A stretch of 20,006 nucleotides of DNA. Source: UBA6136 sp044237765. Its GTDB lineage: Bacteria; Pseudomonadota; Gammaproteobacteria; Methylococcales; Methylococcaceae. The DNA lies in assembly GCA_044237765.1 (NCBI GenBank), contig JBIIEQ010000063.1, forward strand, positions 1 through 20,006, read 5' to 3'. Positions within the stretch are counted from its first letter, which is position 1. Each line of letters begins with the position of its first letter. Below the pieces are notes generated by a model. That model saw only the letters and a program-made list of their open reading frames with translations. It was not told the origin of the DNA and searched no databases. A program made the position numbers and the translations under genes. This document shows, one piece after another, positions 6,777-15,606 of the stretch.

Positions 6777-7979
6777 TCAGGGCTTCGCGTCCGGAATGAC
6801 TCGCTGGATGGTCACGTTGTAGTGAGCCTCCTGCCCCGGCGAGACGGGCTCGGTCAGCCCTTCAAAATCCCCGGGTGATGGGACCGGGCGACCGGACTTT
6901 GAAACCCGCGCACCAATCACCAGCCGCTCAAACGCGGACAGGTTCATACCTTGCATCATGGACATGGAGTCGTCCAGCACGACTTCCAGTGGCAGGTCCT
7001 TGACCTGTTTTTTCACCACGGCGAGCGGCATGGGCGGTCCTTCGGCGGCCTTGGCGAAAATGAAAACGGTGTCCTCGGGGAGGGTTTTTTGCTTCAGCTC
7101 ATCGGCCAGGGTGACTTTCACATGCAGGCGCTTGCCCGTTTCGGCGGCTTGCGGGGGAGGCGGGTTGCTGGTTGCGGCGGAATCCGCTTCCAGTTTGGCA
7201 ATGAAGTCGGTAATTTCCAGCGCTTCCGGGCTACCTGAAGTGTACTCGGCCTGCAGTGTCTTCCAGTATTTCATCGCCTCGCCGATCTGATTCGACTGTG
7301 CGGCGGCCAGGCCCGCCAACCAAAGCGCGGCCTTGTGCCTGGGGTCGGCGCTCAGGATTTCCTTGACGATTTCGAGGGGGCGACCGGCGAGATTGCCCTG
7401 ATTGGCCTCGGCCAGTGTCTCCGCATAGTAGCTTTTGAGCTCCAGATTGCCCGGCGAGAGTTTCAATGCAAACTCGAATGCCCTGGCCGCGTCCTCCGGA
7501 CGCTGGGTGGCTTGCAGAGATCTTCCCAACAGAACCCAACCTTCAAGATCATTGGGGTTTTGCTGCAACCGCTGTGCAAGACCATCAATGGCTTCCTTCG
7601 CGTCGGCCATGGACTTGGCGGGTGGATTATCGAGCAGGTCGGGTCGGCCCAACTGGGTGTAAGCCAGCCAGGCGGCCAGGGGCAGGATGGCGAGTGCAAC
7701 ATAGACGGCGCTGAGACCCGCCCGCTGTGGCCGATTTGTCGGTGTGTCGCCAGTTTCCAGATCGCCCAGCAGATTCCTTTCCGACTCCGCCGTCAGGCGG
7801 CTTAAATCCTCGGGATTGGCCGCTTCCAGTGCCAATTCCTGTTGCCGTTGCCGATGCAGTGCGAGATTAAGTCTGGAACGGCTTACCCCGCCATTTCTCG
7901 ACTTGCCCAGCAGCGCCGGGACGAAAAACAGGTAGGCAAGCACAAGCATCAGTGCCGCGGTCATCCAGAACATGATCAT
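6777..7979 (-). CDS. ccmI: Cytochrome c maturation protein CcmI (CycH)
   Basis: CcmI is the membrane chaperone that holds apocytochrome c for the heme lyase CcmF/CcmH in the periplasm. The 400-residue protein has a transmembrane helix at 3-23, a basic, charged cytoplasmic loop, a second helix at about 90-109, then TPR repeats over about 125-260 (for example WVLLGRSLQATQRPEDAARAF). A C-terminal domain of about 290-400 follows, as in long CcmI forms such as that of Pseudomonas. It is a separate gene from ccmH, unlike E. coli, where the two are fused. Its start overlaps the ccmH stop by four bases. It is the last gene of the operon and converges on the ROK kinase with 21 bases between them. Confidence 0.92.
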   Translation of the reverse strand: MIMFWMTAALMLVLAYLFFVPALLGKSRNGGVSRSRLNLALHRQRQQELALEAANPEDLSRLTAESERNLLGDLETGDTPTNRPQRAGLSAVYVALAILPLAAWLAYTQLGRPDLLDNPPAKSMADAKEAIDGLAQRLQQNPNDLEGWVLLGRSLQATQRPEDAARAFEFALKLSPGNLELKSYYAETLAEANQGNLAGRPLEIVKEILSADPRHKAALWLAGLAAAQSNQIGEAMKYWKTLQAEYTSGSPEALEITDFIAKLEADSAATSNPPPPQAAETGKRLHVKVTLADELKQKTLPEDTVFIFAKAAEGPPMPLAVVKKQVKDLPLEVVLDDSMSMMQGMNLSAFERLVIGARVSKSGRPVPSPGDFEGLTEPVSPGQEAHYNVTIQRVIPDAKP

Positions 7980-8446
7980 GCGTTATCCTTGTCTTCCAGA
8001 CGCTGACGGAGGTGTTCGAGGCGTTCCCGTTCGCTGGCCGAGAGTTCGAGGTCGGTTTCAGTGGTTCGGCGTCGAGCCTGAAACCAGAGGAACAGCCCGC
8101 CGCCGAGCAGGGCTAGGATGGGGCCCAGCCAGAGCAGGATCGTGATGGGCTTGACCGGCGGACGGTAAAGCACGAAATCACCATAGCGATCGGTCAGGAA
8201 ACGAATGGCTTCTTCCTCGCTCTGGCCGCTCTGGATGATGCCGTAGACCTCGTCGCGTAGGTCCCGGGCGAGATCGGCGTCGGAATCGGCCAAGGACTGA
8301 TTCTGGCAAACTAGACAACGCAGTTCCTCGATCAATCGTTCGTAGCGGGTCTGCTTGTCGGGATAGTCGAACTGACGCACCTCGACCGCCAGGGCGGAGC
8401 CGGTGCCCAGTATCAGCAGGCATCCCAGTAGCCAGTGCTTCATCAT
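7976..8446 (-). CDS. ccmH: Cytochrome c maturation thioredox protein CcmH (CcmL)
   Basis: CcmH is a periplasm-facing, membrane-anchored protein that reduces or presents the CxxCH cysteines of apocytochrome c. The 156-residue protein has a signal peptide (about 1-20, ending SALA), the family motif LRCLVCQNQSLADSDADLA with redox cysteines C44 and C47, a three-helix domain, and one transmembrane helix at about 103-122 followed by a short charged tail. Length matches stand-alone CcmH. It overlaps both ccmG and ccmI by four bases, so the three are probably translated together. Confidence 0.94.
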   Translation of the reverse strand: MMKHWLLGCLLILGTGSALAVEVRQFDYPDKQTRYERLIEELRCLVCQNQSLADSDADLARDLRDEVYGIIQSGQSEEEAIRFLTDRYGDFVLYRPPVKPITILLWLGPILALLGGGLFLWFQARRRTTETDLELSASERERLEHLRQRLEDKDNA

Positions 8447-8970
8447 GGTTCACTCTGCAATTGCCTGACAAGCGGAAGAATTTCCTTTTCCAGGGCTTCC
8501 GGCGTGACCGGGCCGGTGTGCTTATGCCGTATCAGGCCGGCCTTGTCGATGACGAAGGTTTCCGGCACGCCGTAGACGCCCCAGTTGATGCCAACCCGAC
8601 CATCCGCATCGAAGGCGCTGGCGGTATACGGGTTGCCGAACTGGGATAGCCAGCCATTGGCAGCTTCGCGCTGGTCCTTGTAATTAAGCCCGAAGATCGG
8701 CACGACATTTTGCCGAGCCAGTTGCAGCAGGACGGGATGCTCCTGCCGGCAGGATACACACCAGGAAGCCCATACGTTGACTAGCGCGACTTGCCCTTTG
8801 AAGTCGGCCGGGCTCAGGGATTGTCCGGCATCGGCCACCTGCGGCAGATTAAAGGTCGGGGCCGGTTTGCCGATCAGGGGCGAAGGGACTTCGCGGGGGT
8901 CCAGTTTCAGGCCGATGGCCAGAAAGATGACCATGATGGCGAATACGGCAAGGGGAATCAGGAAGCGCAT
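8443..8970 (-). CDS. ccmG: Thiol:disulfide interchange protein CcmG (DsbE)
   Basis: CcmG is a membrane-anchored thioredoxin that keeps the apocytochrome and CcmH thiols reduced. Starting at the ATG at 8970 gives 175 residues: an N-terminal signal anchor (about 2-20), the linker LDPREVPSPLIGKPAPTF, the active site WCVSC (C71, C74) and the cis-proline region GVYGVPETFVIDK. The open frame reaches 9063, but the extra 31 residues are Pro/Arg rich, overlap ccmF and precede the anchor, so the internal start is preferred. There is a 64-base gap after ccmF and no strong Shine-Dalgarno sequence there, unlike the tight overlaps elsewhere in the operon. Confidence 0.93.
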   Translation of the reverse strand: MRFLIPLAVFAIMVIFLAIGLKLDPREVPSPLIGKPAPTFNLPQVADAGQSLSPADFKGQVALVNVWASWCVSCRQEHPVLLQLARQNVVPIFGLNYKDQREAANGWLSQFGNPYTASAFDADGRVGINWGVYGVPETFVIDKAGLIRHKHTGPVTPEALEKEILPLVRQLQSEP

Positions 8971-9034
8971 GGGAGTTTCGGCCAGGACAGCGAGTGAGAT
9001 GGGTATTGGGGGTGGGCGGGGTGTGCGACAGGCT

Positions 9035-11011
9035 TCAGGCCTTCCGCATGTCTGCAGCGGCATGGGGTTCCGGGCTCTTCAATGATGCAAGCCGGTAGCG
9101 CCGGTCGCTGACCGAGCACAATCCGCCTGCCATCATCAGCAAGCCACCCAGCCAGATCCAGCGGATGAAGGGTTTGTAATAGACGCGCACGCTCCACGCC
9201 GCGCCATCCATGGGTTCACCCAGTGCGACATAGAGGTCGCGGGTGAGTCCGGGGTCGATCGCGGCTTCGGTCATGGTGTTGCGCTGAACCTTGTAGATGC
9301 GCTTTTGCGGATTCAGGCTGGCGATCGGTTTGCCATCCGACTCCACCACGAATGACCCTTCCTGGGCTCTGAAATTGGGCCCCATCACGTCGGTGACGCC
9401 CTTGAAGGTAAATGTGTACGGGCCGAGTTGGACAGTGTCTCCCGGGACCAGGCGCACGATCTTCTCTTCGCTGTAACTGCTCGAAAGTACAACACCCACC
9501 AGGAAAACGGCGATGCCGATGTGCGCCAGGGTCATGCCGTAAACGCTCAGGGATTGCGAGCGCAAACCTGCGAAGGCATTTTCGCGCAGCCGAGCGCGAT
9601 TCCAGAGAGAGATGCCCACGCTGCCGACCAGCCAGAATGCCATGCTCAGTCCCGCCAGCGTCTTGATGTCGCTCACGTTCCAGAAAAGGGCCGTGGTAAC
9701 AATGCCCAGCAGCAGGCTCAGCGGCGCAAGCCAGCGAAGCGGCCGCATCAGTTTTGGCACGCTTGCCTCGCGCCAGGCGAACAATGGGGCGATTCCGGCC
9801 AGAAGAACGACCGGCGCCATCAGGGGCGCAAATACGCTGCTGAAATAGGGTGGGCCGACGGAGATTTTGCCCAGCTTCAGCGCGTCCAGGACCAGCGGAT
9901 AGAGCGTGCCGAGCAGGATGCTTGCAGCGGCCGTGACCAGGAGAACATTGTTGAGCAGCAGCAGATTTTCACGGGAGATCAGGGTGTAGCGGGCGGTGTC
10001 CTTGATGGCGGGCGCCTTTAGCCCATAAATCAGGAGCGAGCTGCCTACCACCAGTGCCAGAAAAACCAGGATGAACAGTCCCCGCGCCGGATCGGAGGCA
10101 AAGGCGTGAACCGAGGTCAGCACGCCGGAGCGAACCAGGAAGGTGCCGAGCAGGCTGAGCGAAAAGGCAAAGATCGCCAGCAGGACGGTCCATGCCTTGA
10201 ACGCGCCGCGCTTTTCGGTCACCGCCAGCGAATGCAGCAACGCCGTCGCCACCAGCCAGGGCATGAAGGAGGCGTTTTCCACCGGGTCCCAGAACCACCA
10301 GCCGCCCCAGCCCAGTTCGTAATAGGCCCACCAGGAGCCGAGCACGATGCCGAAGGTAAGGAAGATCCAGGCCACCAGCGTCCAGGGCCTTGACCAGCGC
10401 GCCCAGGCGGAATCCAGTGAGCCATCTAGCAGCGCGGCGATGGCAAAACTGAAGGCGACACTGAGGCCCACGTAACCCATGTACAGCATGGGCGGATGGA
10501 TGGTCATGCCAAAATCCTGCAACAGCGGATTGAGGTCCCCGCCATCGCCGGGCATCGGCACCAGTCGCTCGAAGGGGTTGGAAGTCAGCAGGATGAACAG
10601 CAGGATGCCGACGCTGATTAGGCCCATGACACCCAGTACCCGGGCCAGAAACTCCTCCGACAGGCTGCCGCTGAAGACGGTGACGGCGAAGGTCCACACC
10701 CCGAGAATGACCGCCCACAACAGCATGGAGCCTTCATGGGCGCCCCAGGTAGCAGCGATGCGGTAGTAAAGCGGCAGGTCACTGTTGGAGTGCTCGGCGA
10801 CATAGCGCACCGAGAAGTCGTTGACGATGAAGCTGTCGATCAGACAGGCGAAGGCCACTGCTAGGAAGAAAAACTGGGCTCGTCCGGCGGCCCGTCCCAC
10901 CGACATCCACACCGGGACACCTTGTGCCGCACCCGCCAGCGGAAAGGTCCCCTGCAGAATCGCCATCAGCAACGCAACAATCAGCGCCAGGTGCCCAAGT
11001 TCCGAGGTCAT
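9035..11011 (-). CDS. ccmF: Cytochrome c heme lyase subunit CcmF
   Basis: CcmF is the polytopic membrane protein that takes heme from holo-CcmE and attaches it to apocytochrome c. The 658-residue length is typical. The WWD domain is clear: WGGWWFWDPVENASFMPW (235-252). Four heme-ligand histidines sit in the usual contexts: H172 (in TIHPPMLY), H260 (in ALLHS), H302 (in TSVHAF) and H497 (in LAHIGIAV), close to the E. coli positions. More than ten hydrophobic segments are visible, and a large periplasmic loop follows H497 before the last helix. The start overlaps the ccmE stop by four bases. Confidence 0.96.
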   Translation of the reverse strand: MTSELGHLALIVALLMAILQGTFPLAGAAQGVPVWMSVGRAAGRAQFFFLAVAFACLIDSFIVNDFSVRYVAEHSNSDLPLYYRIAATWGAHEGSMLLWAVILGVWTFAVTVFSGSLSEEFLARVLGVMGLISVGILLFILLTSNPFERLVPMPGDGGDLNPLLQDFGMTIHPPMLYMGYVGLSVAFSFAIAALLDGSLDSAWARWSRPWTLVAWIFLTFGIVLGSWWAYYELGWGGWWFWDPVENASFMPWLVATALLHSLAVTEKRGAFKAWTVLLAIFAFSLSLLGTFLVRSGVLTSVHAFASDPARGLFILVFLALVVGSSLLIYGLKAPAIKDTARYTLISRENLLLLNNVLLVTAAASILLGTLYPLVLDALKLGKISVGPPYFSSVFAPLMAPVVLLAGIAPLFAWREASVPKLMRPLRWLAPLSLLLGIVTTALFWNVSDIKTLAGLSMAFWLVGSVGISLWNRARLRENAFAGLRSQSLSVYGMTLAHIGIAVFLVGVVLSSSYSEEKIVRLVPGDTVQLGPYTFTFKGVTDVMGPNFRAQEGSFVVESDGKPIASLNPQKRIYKVQRNTMTEAAIDPGLTRDLYVALGEPMDGAAWSVRVYYKPFIRWIWLGGLLMMAGGLCSVSDRRYRLASLKSPEPHAAADMRKA

Positions 11012-11463
11012 CTTAGGTAATCCTTGTAGGTAGTGGGCATTTTTCCGCCTTGCTTGAGCGAATCGGCCACTTCGGGCGGCATGTAATTCTCGTCGTGCTT
11101 GGCGAGCACTTCACTGGCCTCAAAGACGCCCTGATCGTTCATTTTGCCGATCGAGATGATTCCTTGGCCCTCGCGAAACAGGTCCGGCAGGATGCCGGTG
11201 TATGTAACGGGGATGGTGGCCGTGCCATCGGTGACCGAAAAGCGCACCGCCAGGGTGTTCGGCTCCCGTTGAACGGTGCCTGGAACCACCAGTCCGCCGA
11301 CCCTGAAAGGGTAGCCCTTGGGTGCTTCGCCCGCCGCTACCTGGGCGGGGGTAAAGAAATAAAGCAGGTTTTTCTGAAACGCCGTCAAGGCAAAAAAGGC
11401 AGCGATACTGACGCCCAGCAGGATGAGCCCGACGACGAGCATGCGTTTACGGCGAGGGGTCAT
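11008..11463 (-). CDS. ccmE: Heme chaperone CcmE
   Basis: CcmE binds heme covalently in the periplasm and passes it to CcmF. The 151-residue protein has a basic start (MTPRRKRM), an N-terminal membrane anchor (about 8-28), an OB-fold domain with FRVGGLVVPGTVQRE, and the heme-binding segment LAKHDENYMPPEV, where H123 is the covalent ligand and Y127 the axial one. The histidine (HxxxY) type is the standard bacterial form. The start overlaps the ccmD stop and the end overlaps the ccmF start, each by four bases. Confidence 0.96.
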   Translation of the reverse strand: MTPRRKRMLVVGLILLGVSIAAFFALTAFQKNLLYFFTPAQVAAGEAPKGYPFRVGGLVVPGTVQREPNTLAVRFSVTDGTATIPVTYTGILPDLFREGQGIISIGKMNDQGVFEASEVLAKHDENYMPPEVADSLKQGGKMPTTYKDYLR

Positions 11464-11630
11464 CGCTTTTTTTCTCCTTGAGCCAGCAGGCGAGTGATCT
11501 TGCGAACCACTTCCTTACGACGCCTCAGGGGCAGCACGAGATTGAGCGCCAGGATGAAGGCCATCAAGCCGTAGGAAGTCCACACATAAAGGGCATAACC
11601 GCCCATGTCGAAAAATTCGGACCAGTTCAT
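11460..11630 (-). CDS. ccmD: Heme exporter protein CcmD (small membrane protein)
   Basis: The minus strand from 11630 encodes 56 residues beginning MNWSEFFDMGGYALYVWTSY, then one transmembrane helix (about 19-35) and a very basic tail with RRRKEVVRKITRL. The FxxMGGYxxYVWxSY pattern followed by a helix and basic residues is characteristic of CcmD, which helps release holo-CcmE from the CcmABC transporter. The TGA overlaps the ccmE ATG by four bases. The gene is easily missed because it is short. It is the first gene of the operon here, with no ccmC, ccmB or ccmA ahead of it. Confidence 0.92.
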   Translation of the reverse strand: MNWSEFFDMGGYALYVWTSYGLMAFILALNLVLPLRRRKEVVRKITRLLAQGEKKR

Positions 11631-11825
11631 CGATGCGAGTTTTCTCTGGATTCAAGCCTATAGACCAATGGGGCATTCTATCAGCCAAAGAAGTACCGCG
11701 ACTCGGGCCGAATGCCGGCTTATGGCGAACTATCCAGCGGTTCAGGCCGGCGGCATCTTCGTGGGCTGAAAGAGGGATATGGTTCAGAATAGCCGTCAAA
11801 TTTCACCAAACCGGAATGATCTTTC
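11631..11825. promoter_or_regulatory. Divergent intergenic region between ccmD and the rRNA methyltransferase gene
   Basis: This 195-base gap must hold the promoters of both the leftward ccm operon and the rightward methyltransferase gene. On the minus strand, TAGAAT lies about 50 bases before the ccmD start and could be a -10 box, but no matching -35 box stands out. The plus side is A+T rich near 11785-11815. I see no strong hairpin, repeat or start-proximal open frame. Promoter placement is uncertain. Confidence 0.35.
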
Positions 11826-12866
11826 ATGAACGAACAGGAATCCCAGGCGGCCGCATTGGATATTTATCTGGAGCGCGAATCGCATGTGCTGCCAGAAACC
11901 GGGGGTGGCGTGCTCATTTACCGGGCCGTACCGGGTGATTACCTGCGGCGATTGGGTAAAACAAGGGATGTTCATGGCATCCAGACAGATAAGCCGCTGG
12001 CGGATGAATTATCTCGTTTGGGCTATCTGCAGGATGAGCCGCCGGCCACCCGGGTCCGGCTGGCTATAGTGTTTGCCACCAAACACCGCGAGGAAGTCCT
12101 CTATCACCTAGCGCTTGCCGCAGACCATCTGGAAGAGGGCGGCATCCTTATCGTGACGGCGGCGAATACCCTGGGTGCTCCGTCGCTGGAGCGTCGCACG
12201 GCCGAGTTGATGGGCGGAGTCGAGTCTTTCTGCAAGCACAAGTGCCGGGTCTTCCAAGCCGTGAAGCGCAGCGTCCGAATGAATCTGGAATTGTTGCAGG
12301 CCTGGAAGCAAGCCGGGGAGCTTCGGCGGATCGAGGCCACCGGATACTACAGTCGTCCGGGACTGTTTAGCTGGAAAAGCATCGACCTGGGCTCGCGACT
12401 ACTGGCGGATAGCCTGTCCGACGATCTGCATGGGTGTGGTGCGGATCTGGGTGCCGGCTACGGTTATCTGAGCCGGATGGCCCTGGAGCGGGCGCCGGGG
12501 ATCAGGGTGCTTCATTTGTTTGAGGCCGAACGCAAGGCACTGGATGCGGCCAGACGCAATCTGGCTGAATTCGAGTCACGTTGCGAGCTGCATTTTCACT
12601 GGGCCGATGTGACGGCGGGGCTTGGTGTGAGCGGGCTCGACTTCGTGCTCATGAATCCCCCCTTTCATGTGGGGCGCGGCGCCCTGCCCGCGCTGGGGCG
12701 GAGCTTCGTGCAAGCCGCACTGAAGGCCCTTAAGCCCGGTGGCCGATTGTTCATGGTCGCCAACCGGCACCTGCCCTATGAGGGCGAAATTCAAGCCCTG
12801 TCCGCCATCGTTGAGAGCGAGGTGCAGGACAGTGGATTTAAGCTGATTGTGGCGAGGAAGGGTTGA
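11826..12866 (+). CDS. Class I SAM-dependent rRNA guanine-N2 methyltransferase, RsmC/RlmG-like
   Basis: The 346-residue protein has the two-lobe plan of RsmC/RlmG: an N-terminal degenerate methyltransferase-like domain (about 1-170) and a catalytic C-terminal domain. The SAM-binding motif is ADLGAGYGYLS (G209, G211, G213), an acidic residue follows in HLFEAERKAL, and the catalytic NPPF is at 277-280 in LMNPPFHVG. The end, FMVANRHLPYEGEI, is typical of the family. Members make m2G in 16S rRNA (RsmC, G1207) or 23S rRNA (RlmG, G1835). Length is nearer to RsmC (about 343), but I cannot decide between them. The start has only a weak ribosome site. It converges on recJ across 34 bases. Confidence 0.85.
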   Translation: MNEQESQAAALDIYLERESHVLPETGGGVLIYRAVPGDYLRRLGKTRDVHGIQTDKPLADELSRLGYLQDEPPATRVRLAIVFATKHREEVLYHLALAADHLEEGGILIVTAANTLGAPSLERRTAELMGGVESFCKHKCRVFQAVKRSVRMNLELLQAWKQAGELRRIEATGYYSRPGLFSWKSIDLGSRLLADSLSDDLHGCGADLGAGYGYLSRMALERAPGIRVLHLFEAERKALDAARRNLAEFESRCELHFHWADVTAGLGVSGLDFVLMNPPFHVGRGALPALGRSFVQAALKALKPGGRLFMVANRHLPYEGEIQALSAIVESEVQDSGFKLIVARKG

Positions 12867-12900
12867 TCCCCTGCTCGCGGCGGACCGGAACGGGTTTGCC

Positions 12901-14649
12901 TTATGCGATCGCTTCCATGTACTCGACACGCAGCTGTACGGTCCGATTGTTGCGAAATTCGTTGACGTCGAGCCGGTAGGCGGCCTGAATTTCCTGGCAG
13001 CGCAGCCACTCGCCGGGGTTGTCGAGTCCGAAGGCAATGGCGTCGATGAGCTGCTGGCCGCCGGCCGGTTTCAGCACCATTTTCAGGTGCCGCTCGCTGA
13101 CGATGCGGCTGCCGGCTACAGTGAACTGGCCGTCGAACAGCGGCTCCGGAAACCCTTGGCCCCAGGGACCGGCCGTTTCCAGCAACTCAGCGGTGGCGAG
13201 TGAGATCTCGCCAGTGTCCAGCGAGCCATCGCTGTGGATGGCGTGTTCGAGATCGACCTCCTTGGCATGTCGCTGGACTTCCATTTCGAAAGCGGCCGCG
13301 AATTCATCGAAGCGCTCACGATCCAGGCTCAGTCCGGCGGCCATGGCGTGGCCGCCGAAGCGTGTGATCAAGGTCGGGTGGCGAGTGGCGATGTCGGCCA
13401 GTACGTCTCGAATGTGGATGCCCGGGATGGAGCGGGCCGAGCCCTTGAGCTGATTCGGTTCGGCATCGGACGGCGCGAAAGCGATGACGGGGCGGTGAAT
13501 CCGGTCCTTGATCCGAGAGGCAACCAGGCCGACAACGCCCTGGTGCCAGTCCTCCTGAAACAGGCAGAGTCCGGCGTGAGCCCCGGCGCCATCGGTATCC
13601 AGCTGCTCCAGAATCGCCAGCGCCTCGCGTTTCATCTGATCCTCGATGCCGCGACGATCCCGATTGAGGCTGTTGAGTTCGGCGGCCATCTCGCGGGCCG
13701 TGTCCGGGCTGCCGGTCAGCAGGCATTCAATCCCCAGGCTCATGTCATCCAGTCGACCGGCGGCATTGATGCGGGGACCCACAAAAAAGCCGAGATCGCT
13801 GGCTGTCGTCTGTCCCGGCTTGTGACCGGCAGCTTCCAGCAGCGCGAGGAGTCCGGGCTGGGCCTGGCCGGCACGGATACGTTGCAGGCCCTGGTGAACC
13901 AGGATTCTGTTGATGTGATCGAGAGGGACGACATCGGCTACCGTGCCCAGCGCGACCAGATCCAGCAGTTGGCCGAGATTGGGTTCCGGTGTTTGAGTGC
14001 GCTGAAAATGTCCGTCTTCCCGCAACGCCTGTCGCAGTGCCATTAGCACGTAGAACATGACGCCAACGCCGGCGAGTGATCGGCTGGGAAAGTCTTCTCC
14101 GGGGAGGTTGGGGTTTACGATGGCGTCTGCGCTGGGGAGGGTCGCTCCCGGCAGATGGTGGTCGGTCACGAGCACCTTCATGCCCCGGGACTGCGCGGCG
14201 GTTACGCCTTCGTGGCTGGAGATGCCGTTATCAACGGTCAGCAGCAAATCAGGTTGTCGTTGGGCAGCCAGTTCGACGATTTCCGGGGTTAGGCCATAGC
14301 CGTATTCGAAGCGATTGGGGACCAGGTAATCCACTCGTTTCAGCCCCAGGGCACGGAGGCCTTTGACGGCCACCGCCGTGGCAGTAGCGCCGTCGGCATC
14401 GTAGTCGCCGATGACCAGCAATGACCGGTCATGGCGGATTGCATCGGTCAGCTGTTGGACCATTGCGGCCATGCCCGACAGGCGGGACGGGGCGGGGAGC
14501 CGGCTTAATGAGCGATCCAGTTCATCCGCTTCACCCACTTCACGTGCCGCGTAAAGCCGTTGCAGCAGAGGGGGCAGGTCGGCCATGCGAGGCGTGCCCT
14601 GGCCGGAATTCCGGCGGATGATTTTCTTGCGGACGGGGTGGTAGAGCAT
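12901..14649 (-). CDS. recJ: Single-stranded-DNA-specific 5'-3' exonuclease RecJ
   Basis: RecJ degrades single-stranded DNA 5' to 3' in RecF-pathway recombination, base excision and mismatch repair. The 582-residue protein has the DHH-superfamily metal motifs in order: GDYDADG (D82, D84, D86), TVDNGIS (D140) and VTDHHLPG (D163, H164, H165). FVGPRINAAGRL comes later, then the DHHA1 domain with GGHAMAAGLSL, and a C-terminal OB-like domain. Length is typical (about 570-580). The ATG at 14649 is used because no better ribosome site is seen; a start at residue 22 is also possible. cyoE lies 63 bases upstream on the same strand. Confidence 0.95.
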   Translation of the reverse strand: MLYHPVRKKIIRRNSGQGTPRMADLPPLLQRLYAAREVGEADELDRSLSRLPAPSRLSGMAAMVQQLTDAIRHDRSLLVIGDYDADGATATAVAVKGLRALGLKRVDYLVPNRFEYGYGLTPEIVELAAQRQPDLLLTVDNGISSHEGVTAAQSRGMKVLVTDHHLPGATLPSADAIVNPNLPGEDFPSRSLAGVGVMFYVLMALRQALREDGHFQRTQTPEPNLGQLLDLVALGTVADVVPLDHINRILVHQGLQRIRAGQAQPGLLALLEAAGHKPGQTTASDLGFFVGPRINAAGRLDDMSLGIECLLTGSPDTAREMAAELNSLNRDRRGIEDQMKREALAILEQLDTDGAGAHAGLCLFQEDWHQGVVGLVASRIKDRIHRPVIAFAPSDAEPNQLKGSARSIPGIHIRDVLADIATRHPTLITRFGGHAMAAGLSLDRERFDEFAAAFEMEVQRHAKEVDLEHAIHSDGSLDTGEISLATAELLETAGPWGQGFPEPLFDGQFTVAGSRIVSERHLKMVLKPAGGQQLIDAIAFGLDNPGEWLRCQEIQAAYRLDVNEFRNNRTVQLRVEYMEAIA

Positions 14650-14712
14650 GTTCGGGGTGATTCTTCCGGTCCGGCGATAGGCAGACCCGGTCGGTTGGGG
14701 GCTGTCGCCAGA

Positions 14713-15606
14713 TCAGAATCGAAGGTAATGATCCACCAGCAGCGCACTGAAAATGCCGCCGAGGTAGAACAGGGAATAGCCAAAGGTACGCATGGCCAGT
14801 TTGTTGTCCTTGGCCCGCTTCAGCCGAATCGCGTAGTACAGGAAACCCGCGCCAAGTAGAAGTGCGGAGGCCAGATAAATGAGCCCGCTCATGCCGGTCA
14901 GGTAAGGCAGCAGGCTGAAGATCACCAGCAGGACGGTGTAACCGAGGATGTGCAGCTTGGTGACATCATCGCCATATATGACCGGAAGCATCGGCATGTC
15001 GGCCAGACGGTATTCATCCTTCTTGGCAAGCGCCAGTGGCCAGAAATGCGGCGGCGTCCAGATGAAGATAATGAGGAATAACAGCAGCGAATGCGGGTGG
15101 ACCGCACCTGTCACAGCACACCAGCCCAACACAGGAGGGGCCGCGCCGGCCGCGCCACCGATGACGATGTTCTGGGTAGTGACCCGCTTGAGATAGCGGG
15201 TATAGATCACCGCGTAGCCAATCAGGGAAACGAAAGTCAGCACGGCGGTCAGTGGATTGACGAAGACCGTCAGAATCAACATCGACAGCGTCCCGATGAT
15301 CAATGCAAAGGTGTTTGCCTGCTGAGGTTTGAGCTGGGCCTGGGGAAGGGGGCGGTCTTCGGTACGACCCATCTTGCTGTCGATTTCCCGGTCATAGACG
15401 TGATTCAGCGCGGCCGCCGAGGCGGCGGCAAGACCGATGCCCAGCGCGCCCCAGAGCGTTTCGGCCAGCGGTGGCAGACCCGGGACAGCCAGAAACATGC
15501 CGATCACGGCCGTGAAGACGATGGCGCCCACCACCCTCAGCTTGCACAGCCCAAGATAGGCGCGCCAGGTGGGTGTGGAGCTCTGAGCGGGAACGGTTGC
15601 GGTCAT
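14713..15606 (-). CDS. cyoE: Protoheme IX farnesyltransferase (heme O synthase)
   Basis: This UbiA-superfamily membrane prenyltransferase (297 residues) adds a farnesyl group to heme B to make heme O for terminal oxidases; it is also named CtaB. The first prenyl-diphosphate motif is NHVYDREIDSKMGRTEDRPLP (N68, D72, D76, R81, R85), which is diagnostic for heme O synthases. A second acidic loop contains IYGDDVTKLH. About nine hydrophobic helices are visible. The N-terminus begins MTATVPAQSS and enters the first helix near residue 20. No oxidase subunit genes are adjacent, so the oxidase served must be encoded elsewhere. It is transcribed away from the M16 genes. Confidence 0.95.
   Translation of the reverse strand: MTATVPAQSSTPTWRAYLGLCKLRVVGAIVFTAVIGMFLAVPGLPPLAETLWGALGIGLAAASAAALNHVYDREIDSKMGRTEDRPLPQAQLKPQQANTFALIIGTLSMLILTVFVNPLTAVLTFVSLIGYAVIYTRYLKRVTTQNIVIGGAAGAAPPVLGWCAVTGAVHPHSLLLFLIIFIWTPPHFWPLALAKKDEYRLADMPMLPVIYGDDVTKLHILGYTVLLVIFSLLPYLTGMSGLIYLASALLLGAGFLYYAIRLKRAKDNKLAMRTFGYSLFYLGGIFSALLVDHYLRF

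Noticed and set aside
8971..9063. 31-residue N-terminal extension of CcmG
   Set aside because: It is Pro/Arg rich, overlaps ccmF and lies ahead of the hydrophobic anchor, so it does not look like a CcmG start.
13234..14046. 270-codon open frame on the plus strand inside recJ
   Set aside because: It is antisense to clear RecJ motifs and has no recognisable domain or ribosome site.
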